This document shows positions 1-7,591 of a stretch of 64,000 nt of DNA, one piece after another. Position numbers and translations under genes: made by a program. The stretch's first letter is position 1. Each line of letters opens with the position of its first letter. This DNA is from Alphaproteobacteria bacterium (GTDB lineage Bacteria; Pseudomonadota; Alphaproteobacteria; Puniceispirillales; Puniceispirillaceae), in the NCBI GenBank assembly GCA_016780775.1, contig JADHLI010000003.1, positions 1-64,000 of the forward strand. The letters run 5' to 3'. The notes under the pieces were generated by a model that saw only the letters and a list, made by a program, of their open reading frames with translations, made no database searches and was not told the origin of the DNA.

Positions 1-990
1 GCATATTTTGCCTGTTGTAATCGTGGCAAACGTTCTGTCAGTCTTGATTTTACAACAGAAGAGGGCGCGCAGACAGCACGTGAATTAGCTAAGGCTGCGG
101 ATATTCTAGTGGAAAATTTCAAGCCGGGCGGTCTGGCAAAATATGGGCTTGATTACGCGAGTTTAAAGAAGATTAATCCGCGCCTTATTTATTGCTCTAT
201 CACCGGCTTTGGCCATTCTGGGCCTTATGCAAACCGGCCAGGCTATGATTTCCTAATACAAGGGATGGGCGGTTTGATGAGCATAACTGGCCAGCCCGAT
301 GGTACGCCCGGTGCAGAGCCAGTAAAGGTTGGGGTAGCAATTTGCGACCTGTTTACAGGTTTGAATTCGGTCAGTGCCATTTTAGCTGCTTTATATTATC
401 GCACCCAGACTGGTGAGGGTCAGCACATAGATTGTGCGCTTTTGGATTGTCAGGTGGCCATGCTGGCGAACCAATCTTCGAACTGGCTAAATTGCGGGAT
501 AACTCCCCAGCGTATGGGCAATAATCATCCAAGTATCGTACCCTACCGCGTTTTTGCAGTTGCTGATGGGCATGTGATTGTCAATTGCGGCAATGATGGT
601 CAGTTTGCGCGGCTTTGCGGTGCGCTTGGCAAACCAGAAATGGCAGAAGACGAGCGCTTTAAAACCAATGAAGCGCGTTGTGAGAACCGCGAGCTAACAG
701 ACCAGATACTGGCAGATTTACTTATCAGCTACGAAAGGCAGGCTGTTATCACCTTGCTCGAGGGGGTCAATGTCCCTTGCGGGCCTATTAATGATATTCC
801 AGCCATATTTGGTGATCCGCATTTACAGCATAGGCAGATGGAAGTGCATTTAAATCGCGAAGATGGCACCGCGTTTAAAGGGGTTGCATATCCGCCAAAA
901 CTATCCAAAACACCAGCACGCTATGCAAGCCCGCCACCAGAATTAGGCGCGCATAATGATGATGTGCTAAAGGAATGGGGGGTTAGCTAG
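1..990 (+). CDS. CaiB/BaiF family (class III) CoA-transferase, 5' end outside window
   Basis: The reading frame is open from the first base, so the N-terminus is missing; an internal ATG at 109 is not the true start. The visible part has the family landmarks: CCNRGKRSVSLD near the start, ILVENFKPG, the GFGHSGPYANRPGYD stretch, and the region around VGVAICDLFTGL that carries the candidate catalytic aspartate (the acyl-anhydride-forming Asp of class III enzymes). These enzymes move CoA between an acyl-CoA and a free carboxylic acid in the cytoplasm. The substrate cannot be read from the sequence. The stop codon overlaps the end of the convergent minus-strand gene by 4 bases, so no separate terminator lies between them. 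Confidence 0.9.
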   Translation, partial: AYFACCNRGKRSVSLDFTTEEGAQTARELAKAADILVENFKPGGLAKYGLDYASLKKINPRLIYCSITGFGHSGPYANRPGYDFLIQGMGGLMSITGQPDGTPGAEPVKVGVAICDLFTGLNSVSAILAALYYRTQTGEGQHIDCALLDCQVAMLANQSSNWLNCGITPQRMGNNHPSIVPYRVFAVADGHVIVNCGNDGQFARLCGALGKPEMAEDERFKTNEARCENRELTDQILADLLISYERQAVITLLEGVNVPCGPINDIPAIFGDPHLQHRQMEVHLNREDGTAFKGVAYPPKLSKTPARYASPPPELGAHNDDVLKEWGVS

Positions 991-1895
991 CCGGAGCTTT
1001 TATCGCTAGAATTTTTAGCGGCAATTTTAGCTTTATCGAAATCTGCACGGCGTCTGGCAATCTCATCTTGTGATAGCTTGTTGATATTGGAATAATCTTC
1101 TTTCCAGTTTGCCGGCCCCTGCCAGCGCAAAGGTGATTGCCATGTAGTGCGCGGTTTTTCCGCCTTAGCTAGCAGGTTTAGCGCGCCTGCTAACGTCTCA
1201 TCCTGCGAAGGCGTATCATCTGGACGCCCGCAGCTATTCCCAAGTGGAAAATCCGAGAAATAAAAGCGCGAAACGCCAACATGTTCCACAATGTCGCGTG
1301 CGCACCCCATTATAACAGTTGGAATGCCAGCTTCCTCTGCGGCCCGGGCTGCAATCGAAACAGATTGATGACAAATAGGACAGTTCGGGACAGCGATAAT
1401 GGCATCTATCTCATCATGTTGCAGGCGCCTAACCAACTCTGGGGCGTCAATTTCGATATTTGTACGTTGGGAGCGGTTGGTAGGAAAACCATAAAGGTTG
1501 CTAGCAACCTCGCCAATTTCACCAATTTTATGCGCGCGCTGCATCGCGGCAAGAGGCAGATAAGTTCTGCTATCTTTAGCGCTAGTGTGGGCGCGGTCGA
1601 TAGCAATATGGGATATACGCAGGTCTGGCTCTGGCTGGATAGGTAGCTGATAGACAGAAAAGAATTTAGCGGCTCCATTATAGGGCGCACCAGGTCCCTG
1701 ATCGCCCTTATCAGGTTGAAACGGGGCAGCTGTCACAATAATAGCTATGCGTGCCCTAGAAATTGGTTTGGATAACTTTGTGAAAGGTACGTTATCAAAA
1801 TACGCCCATTCATAGGGATTGTCGTACCCAAGCCCCAGATAATACTCTCTTGTGCGCTGTAAATAAGCGATAGGCGCGTCTTTATCCTCAGCCAT
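987..1895 (-). CDS. GrdB/PrdB-like reductase-family protein (non-selenium)
   Basis: About 302 residues. The central part has a Rossmann-like alternation and the stretch AVPNCPICHQSVSIAARAAE, followed by GIPTVIMGCARDIVEHVG and FPLGNSCGRPDD. This layout resembles the selenoprotein-B family of glycine/sarcosine/betaine and D-proline reductases, but where those clostridial enzymes carry selenocysteine this protein has an ordinary CPIC. Many aerobic proteobacteria have such homologues of unknown function, so I do not infer glycine or proline reduction. I chose the ATG at 1895 because GGA lies 7 bases upstream and it leaves 4 bases after the rhodanese stop; an in-frame ATG at 1916 would overlap the upstream gene by 17 bases. 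The gene is almost certainly co-transcribed with the rhodanese gene. Confidence 0.6.
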   Translation of the reverse strand: MAEDKDAPIAYLQRTREYYLGLGYDNPYEWAYFDNVPFTKLSKPISRARIAIIVTAAPFQPDKGDQGPGAPYNGAAKFFSVYQLPIQPEPDLRISHIAIDRAHTSAKDSRTYLPLAAMQRAHKIGEIGEVASNLYGFPTNRSQRTNIEIDAPELVRRLQHDEIDAIIAVPNCPICHQSVSIAARAAEEAGIPTVIMGCARDIVEHVGVSRFYFSDFPLGNSCGRPDDTPSQDETLAGALNLLAKAEKPRTTWQSPLRWQGPANWKEDYSNINKLSQDEIARRRADFDKAKIAAKNSSDKSSG

Positions 1896-1899
1896 CTGT

Positions 1900-2343
1900 T
1901 TATCCGTCTTGGTCATCTGTTTTTTTTGTTTGGTCTTTTGGCGGGCGCGGGGCAGGCATTTCTACAGGGGCTTCTGCTGCTAGCCAGCCTGAAAACCCAT
2001 CTGCAATATGTTCCACTTCAAATCCCATATCCAATAAGGTTTCAGCACTTAGTGCTGAGCGCCAGCCAGAAGCGCAATGCAGTACAAAGCGTTTGTCTTG
2101 GCCAAAAATCTCTTTGAAATATGGGCTCTGCGGGTCTACCCAGAACTCCAGCATACCGCGCGGTGCATGAAAACTACCCGGAATAAAGCCTAGCTTTTGC
2201 CGCTCACGCACATCTCTGATATCGACAATGACCACATTTTCATCTTGATAGAAGCCAAGAGCTTCACGTGCGGTTACTTCTTTTATGCGTGATTTAGCTT
2301 GCACTACCATTTCTGCAACAGACGTTGCTAGCTTCTTTGTCAT
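1900..2343 (-). CDS. Single-domain rhodanese-like sulfurtransferase
   Basis: About 147 residues with one rhodanese domain. The sequence shows the CH2A-like start (VVIVDIRDVRERQKLGFIPG), the active-site loop HCASGWRSA with the catalytic cysteine, and the family C-terminal GFEVEHIADGFSGWLAAEAP. Rhodaneses carry a persulfide on the loop cysteine and pass sulfur to cyanide, thioredoxin or a protein partner. The ATG at 2343 is preceded by AAGGGG at good spacing; an in-frame ATG at 2379 has no ribosome site and would add 12 residues. It is the first gene of a two-gene minus-strand unit with the GrdB/PrdB-like gene, which suggests that the persulfide is used by, or delivered to, that cysteine-containing partner. 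This partnership is an inference. Confidence 0.85.
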   Translation of the reverse strand: MTKKLATSVAEMVVQAKSRIKEVTAREALGFYQDENVVIVDIRDVRERQKLGFIPGSFHAPRGMLEFWVDPQSPYFKEIFGQDKRFVLHCASGWRSALSAETLLDMGFEVEHIADGFSGWLAAEAPVEMPAPRPPKDQTKKTDDQDG

Positions 2344-2581
2344 GGCAAATGCCCCTTTTTTTAAAAAACACTCCTGCATTTATAAGACAGGCTAGAGCCG
2401 CGCAGATCAAGTCTACAGATATGGGTAAAATTCCTCAGCAAGGTGTTTGACTCCCCGCAGGCAATTACAGAATATCAAGGTGGGCTGTGGTCTGGCAGGG
2501 ATTTTGCATTTAATGTCCCTGTTCTTACTTGTGGTTGTGCAGACCCGTGATGTGGTAGTATGGATGCGGCGCCTTAATTAT

Positions 2582-5500
2582 ATGAAAAAATTTAATAAAT
2601 CATACCTCTCTTTGGTGTTCTCTGGCCTGTTATTTACCGGGGTGATGGGGTTTGCCGGTTTGACTATCTTTGTAAACGCACCTGCTTTTGCACAAACCAA
2701 CACCGGCAGTGATGCAAACAACCCTCTGATTCCAGAAAAATTTGCGCAGCTGTTAAAGAAAGCAGAAAGCGGTGATGTAAGCGCCCAGAGCCGGATAGCG
2801 CTGATTTATTACAGCGGCATTGGGCTAGATGCAGATTATCAGGCGGCGCGTTACTGGTTTGAGGCTGCTGCAGAACAGGGTCATATCAACGCCCTTTATA
2901 TGCTGAGCCTGATACATCTAAACGGCCTTGGCGTCGAAGAAGATGCGCGCATTGCCGCAAATTATTTAAAACAAGCAAGCAATAAGGGCGATGCGCCTGC
3001 ACAAGCTTTACTTGCTGGCCTTTATGTTGAAGGGCGCGGCGTTGAACAAGATTACATCATGGCCAAAAGCCTATTTAGTAAAGCATCTGCCCAAGATGAT
3101 GCGAACGGACAATTTGGGCTAGGTACCCTGTATCATCAGGGCTTTGGTGTCCCCCAAGATTATGCTGAAGCGGTGCGCTATTATCAAAAGGCAGCTGCCA
3201 AAGGTCACAAAGATGCCCATTACAATATCGCTATGATGCTGGAAATTGGTGAAGGGGTTCAACAAAATACCGCAGAAGCGCGAAAATGGTATGAAGCTGC
3301 TGCAAATCTAGGTGACCCCCACGCTGCTTATCGGCTCGGTCTTCGTTTGCGTGATGAGCCAAAATTTGGTGCTAGCCAGAAAGATATTGCCAACTGGTTT
3401 CGCATTGCCGCAGAGGCTAGAATTCCTGCCGCCCAGCTTGCTTTGGCACATTATCTTGCCGACCCCGAAAATGTTGAGGTGTTCGATGAGGAAACTGCCT
3501 TTCGATATTATACTATGGCAGCCGAGGCAGGCAAGACAGAAGCCCAAATGAAGGTAGCACGCTGGTTAGATATGGGAAAAGCCGCTGGCAAAGACCATGT
3601 TAGTGCATTGCGTTACTATGAAATGGCCGCCCAAGCTGGTGTGCCAGAGGGCCAATATATATTTGGTTTGCGCCTGATGGCAGGCGAACATACCAAAAAG
3701 AACGCTTCCCTTGCCATCTTCTATTTTAAGGAAGCGGCCAGAGGCGGGTCGGTCGCTGCATTAGGCGAGCTTGGCAAAGCTTACTACCTCGCGGAGGGGG
3801 TAGATAAAGATATCCAGCGGGCTGCCGATCTACTCCGCCGTGCTGCTGCCGAAAAGGATAGCGAGGCAAATTATCATTTAGGCCTGTTATATGAAAGCGG
3901 CGAGATAGGCTTCATCGATTTAGATAAGGCTATCCAATTTTATCGCCAAGCTGATGCTATCGCCCGCCCAGACGCAAATCTCCGTCTTGGCAGATTATTA
4001 TTTATGCGGGGGCAGGAAAGCGATATCGCCGAGGCGCCAGATTTTATTCGAAAGGCTGCTGATGCAGGCATTGTGGATGCACAGTTTCAATATGCACGCC
4101 TACTAGATAAGGGTGAAAATGTATCAGCAGATGCTAATTTGGCAGCTGTCTATTATAAGCAGGCAGCAGAAGCGGGTATTTTGCAAGCCCAGCTTCGCTT
4201 GGCTGAATTATATAAAGGGGAACGCCGTGTTGCCATCGATCCAGAAGCAAGCTTTACATGGTATCTAGCTGCTGCTGAGCAGGGCGATGCCAGTGCAGCT
4301 TATGCAGTGGGAGATGCCTATCTAACTGGTAAGGGCGTTAAAGCAAACCGACAGCAAGCTGCTTTCTGGTTTGAAGCGGCTGCGTTGGCGGATTTTGAAG
4401 ATGCCGCTTGGCGTCTTGTTCAGCTGATGCGAAGCGATATAATCGCCGCGTCTGAAAACAACCCTGCTAAGAGCAATAGCGCCTATCCTGACTATCTGAA
4501 ATTAGCAGCAGATAAAAATAACCCTGAAGCTGCTTTGTTGTATGCACAGTTTATTTTGCAAAAAGGGGTAAGTGATGATGCCGCCCGTCAGGCCTCTGCC
4601 TATCTTGCAGATGCAATTGAGGCTGGCATTGCAGAGGCCATGTTCGAGATGGCCGTATTATTGAGCAATAAAAGCCTAGTAATGCATGCACCGAGGCGCA
4701 GCCTAGCGCTATATGAAGAGGCAGCAAGGGCAGGGTATCTTGATGCGCAATTACTACTAGGTGCTGTCTATAGTAACCGTGATACCGCCATTTATGACCC
4801 GCAGCGTGCCTTTGGTTTTTATAGCGCAGCGGCTAAACAAGACCATCCAGAAGCGTTATATCAGCGTGGCGATATGTTGTTAAATGGCCGCGGCACAGGG
4901 GCAAATTTTCCAGCTGCTGCCAAAGACTTGCTTCGTGCAGCAGAACAGGGCCATGCAGGCGCTCAATTTGCGATAGCTGGCCTTTATGAAGAAGGCAAAG
5001 GGGTGGAACGCTCGCTAGATAGCGCCCTTTATTGGCTGCAAGTCTCTGCAATGCAGGATTTTGCACAGAGCTTTTTTCATCTCGGCATAAATCTGCTGGC
5101 ACAGGCTGATAATGATAAAAAGATCGATACAGCTCTGTCATGGATTATAAAGGCTGCAGATAATAATGAGCAGCATGCCCAATATGCCTTGAGCCAGATT
5201 TATCTGAGAGGTAATGGGGTTATAGTGGACATCGAACGCGGCGAAAATTTACTCAAAGCTGCAGCCGACAATGGCCTTGCAGAGGCGCAATTTGGATATG
5301 CCCGCCGCGAAATTGAAAAAGGCAGTGATAGTTCGGTTGTAGCGCCATTTATGGTGGCGGCTGCTGAACAGGGGTTTGTAAGTGCCTTTTTGCAAGCTGC
5401 ACAGTTTTTGCGTGACGGTGAGGGTGTCGAAAATGACCTGAGCCGTGCCGCTTTTTTCTTTAAACAGGCCGCTGATAATGGAGACGCGCACGCACAGCTA

Positions 5501-6034
5501 GAGACTGCTCGTAATTTTGACAATGGCTTTGGTATGCCAAAGGACCGAGAGGAAGCTGTTCGCTATTACCAGCTAAGTGCCGCGCAGGGGCTAATTGAAG
5601 CAGAAATGAAACTTGCTGAGGCATTTAATCAAGGTGATGGAATAAAGGCAGATTTTAAACAGGCCTTTGTCTATTACATGCGGGCGGCAAAAAAGGGTAA
5701 TGTTGATGCTGCGTATAATTTAGGAATGATGTTACAAGCAGGCATTGGTACACAAGTTGACTTGCAATCAGCGGCAAATTGGTACGAAATAGCAGCAAAA
5801 AAAGGTCAATTAGAATCGCAAGTAAATTTGGGGCTATTATATGTTGGCGGAGAGAGCTTTTTGCAAGATTTTGAGCGTGCTCACATGTGGTTTAACATTG
5901 CAGCCGCAAATGGCCATAAAGACGCTAAGGACTTTAGAGACCGACTTAGCATTAAATTAACCAATCAAACGATAGCTTCTGCTCAGAAGAAGGCAAGAAT
6001 TTGTTTGGAGAGTAATTTTTCGAAATGTAACTGA
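2582..6034 (+). CDS. Secreted Sel1-repeat (SLR) protein with about 29 repeats
   Basis: About 1,150 residues. A signal peptide (MKKFNKS, a hydrophobic stretch, then APAFAQT) leads into an almost uninterrupted solenoid of Sel1-like repeats. I count about 29 units with the pattern YxxAAxxG, each followed by A..LG.LY..G.GV..D...A, about 36 residues apart. Sel1 repeats form alpha-helical superhelices that bind proteins; relatives act in the periplasm in exopolysaccharide regulation, host interaction and signalling. No catalytic domain is visible. The open frame extends back to 2447, but the leader-like start at 2582 fits secretion best; an ATG at 2564, adding MRRLNY, is a real alternative. The last repeats become more AT-rich, like the genes that follow. 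The repeat count is high for this family. Confidence 0.85.
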   Translation: MKKFNKSYLSLVFSGLLFTGVMGFAGLTIFVNAPAFAQTNTGSDANNPLIPEKFAQLLKKAESGDVSAQSRIALIYYSGIGLDADYQAARYWFEAAAEQGHINALYMLSLIHLNGLGVEEDARIAANYLKQASNKGDAPAQALLAGLYVEGRGVEQDYIMAKSLFSKASAQDDANGQFGLGTLYHQGFGVPQDYAEAVRYYQKAAAKGHKDAHYNIAMMLEIGEGVQQNTAEARKWYEAAANLGDPHAAYRLGLRLRDEPKFGASQKDIANWFRIAAEARIPAAQLALAHYLADPENVEVFDEETAFRYYTMAAEAGKTEAQMKVARWLDMGKAAGKDHVSALRYYEMAAQAGVPEGQYIFGLRLMAGEHTKKNASLAIFYFKEAARGGSVAALGELGKAYYLAEGVDKDIQRAADLLRRAAAEKDSEANYHLGLLYESGEIGFIDLDKAIQFYRQADAIARPDANLRLGRLLFMRGQESDIAEAPDFIRKAADAGIVDAQFQYARLLDKGENVSADANLAAVYYKQAAEAGILQAQLRLAELYKGERRVAIDPEASFTWYLAAAEQGDASAAYAVGDAYLTGKGVKANRQQAAFWFEAAALADFEDAAWRLVQLMRSDIIAASENNPAKSNSAYPDYLKLAADKNNPEAALLYAQFILQKGVSDDAARQASAYLADAIEAGIAEAMFEMAVLLSNKSLVMHAPRRSLALYEEAARAGYLDAQLLLGAVYSNRDTAIYDPQRAFGFYSAAAKQDHPEALYQRGDMLLNGRGTGANFPAAAKDLLRAAEQGHAGAQFAIAGLYEEGKGVERSLDSALYWLQVSAMQDFAQSFFHLGINLLAQADNDKKIDTALSWIIKAADNNEQHAQYALSQIYLRGNGVIVDIERGENLLKAAADNGLAEAQFGYARREIEKGSDSSVVAPFMVAAAEQGFVSAFLQAAQFLRDGEGVENDLSRAAFFFKQAADNGDAHAQLETARNFDNGFGMPKDREEAVRYYQLSAAQGLIEAEMKLAEAFNQGDGIKADFKQAFVYYMRAAKKGNVDAAYNLGMMLQAGIGTQVDLQSAANWYEIAAKKGQLESQVNLGLLYVGGESFLQDFERAHMWFNIAAANGHKDAKDFRDRLSIKLTNQTIASAQKKARICLESNFSKCN

Positions 6035-6120
6035 TATTTGCTTTTTACTATTTTACGAATAATTTGTTAAATATGTCTAAAATATTGTCGTTTTAAATCG
6101 ATCTTAGTGATTTTAGGCTT

Positions 6121-7584
6121 ATGTTGAAATTTAATTTTTTTTTACTTACTAGTGGTTTGATTTTTTTCTCTGTTGCATTAGCTGCAGAGAAGGTTACCTT
6201 TTGTAAAAAGCCTCCTGAATTTGTTCAGATTCACTATGACTTTAAATGGCCAACCAGCTCTAGGGCAAATTTAGCAAATGTGTTAACCCTGCAATGTGGA
6301 GAGCCTGAGAACATTGATTTTCTTCGTGTTAAGATTGAAAACTATTTACGATTGATTGGGTTAAGTAATGTAAAGGTACAATTACATCCCAAAACTTTTT
6401 CAGAAAATTTAGAATTTCTGGTGCTTTCCAAAAACAACTACCAAAAAGAACAAACGATTTTATTTGAGCTAGAACGGGAGGACGAATCTAGTGATTTGCT
6501 GCCTTTCCTGAAACTTTCAGGTGAACCAGTAGAAGGTGAATTGTTAAAGGCAAACTTCTCTTATGACAAAGAATTTATCAATAATAAAAATCTATCGGTG
6601 GTAGCAAACTGGTTCAGAAATGGCAAACCGATTGATAATGCGAATAAAGCGACATATAAAATCACTGACGAAGATGTAAATCAAGAAATTGGTTTTTTAA
6701 TCACAATAGAAAAAAATGCCCGTATCTTAGCGTACAGAAAAGCTCAGTTTGGCAAAAATATTCAATATGGTCCAAGAGCACCTACGGTAAAAAACGCCAA
6801 AATCATTGGTAGTCCATTTATTGGTAGTGAATTGAATCTTGAGTATGATTTTTTTGACTTTAACCCCACTGATGAAGAGGGAAACACAAAAATTACGTGG
6901 TTACAAAATGGAAAGGCAATTTTTGGGGAAAATAATTTATCATATTTAATTAAAAGAGACGATGTTGGGAGTATTATTTCTGCTAAAATTCGCCCATTTA
7001 CGATCTCTGGCGACGAAGGCGAAGCATCAATAGTATCGTTGAATTCTCCAGTTAAAGACCCCTTTCAGGAAGCTACGCAAAGTTTAAAAACCTCTTTTCC
7101 ACAAACCACGGAATCGGCCGAAAAATTGTTATCGTCTCAAAATAATTTTCTCGTGGTTCCAGACAAAAAAAACCCTTACAGAATAGGGATTCAACAAGAT
7201 GTTTATATTTCAAATAAGATTAAAATTGGTAAGTTTTCTCCAAGACAAATAGCTAGTGTAAAGACTAACTCTTTTTTTGAAAATTCCTACAAAGTTATAA
7301 ATGAACTAGAAAATGAATTTTTTGGATTAGACATTAATGATGCCAATCTTAATAAATTAGCCAAACGAGCGGGGGAATTGGCAACGGTAAATTCGAATAA
7401 CAGATACTTGGTCATATTACCGCAGCAGGAGATAAATAATGGTGTGGTAAAATTAGACTTTTCTGCTAATAATTCGGCAGCCTTAAAAAAAGTCGATAAA
7501 TCTGCAGATGAAAATGAAGTTAGTTCTATCAAACAGCTTTGGCTATGGGGCTTTGTAGCGCACTACCTTCGCCTTTTTTTATAA
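6121..7584 (+). CDS. Secreted protein with two Ig-like modules and a POTRA-like C-terminal segment
   Basis: 487 residues, not confidently assigned. A signal peptide (MLKFNFFLLTSG...ALAAE) is followed by an N-terminal domain with two cysteines. Two Ig-like beta modules lie at about residues 135-215 and 222-308; each shows G..L...(Y/F)..., W...G.(P/A)I and a late DxxxxI motif. The last 120 residues look different: RIGIQQDVYIS..., helix-rich ELENEFFGLD, then YLVILPQQEINNGVVKLDF. That last stretch resembles the P-x-Q-x-(I/L)-x-x-G-x-(V/L) signature of POTRA domains in TpsB-type two-partner secretion pores. No beta-barrel follows: the frame stops 7 bases before the convergent flagellin gene ends. 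It may be a truncated TpsB-like gene or a periplasmic partner. Very AT-rich compared with the metabolic genes. Confidence 0.5.
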   Translation: MLKFNFFLLTSGLIFFSVALAAEKVTFCKKPPEFVQIHYDFKWPTSSRANLANVLTLQCGEPENIDFLRVKIENYLRLIGLSNVKVQLHPKTFSENLEFLVLSKNNYQKEQTILFELEREDESSDLLPFLKLSGEPVEGELLKANFSYDKEFINNKNLSVVANWFRNGKPIDNANKATYKITDEDVNQEIGFLITIEKNARILAYRKAQFGKNIQYGPRAPTVKNAKIIGSPFIGSELNLEYDFFDFNPTDEEGNTKITWLQNGKAIFGENNLSYLIKRDDVGSIISAKIRPFTISGDEGEASIVSLNSPVKDPFQEATQSLKTSFPQTTESAEKLLSSQNNFLVVPDKKNPYRIGIQQDVYISNKIKIGKFSPRQIASVKTNSFFENSYKVINELENEFFGLDINDANLNKLAKRAGELATVNSNNRYLVILPQQEINNGVVKLDFSANNSAALKKVDKSADENEVSSIKQLWLWGFVAHYLRLFL

Positions 7585-7591
7585 TCCTTAA

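Noticed and set aside
1281-1646. Plus-strand frame of 121 codons inside the GrdB/PrdB-like gene
   Set aside because: It lies wholly opposite a gene with recognisable family motifs and good coupling to its neighbour, and has no ribosome site.
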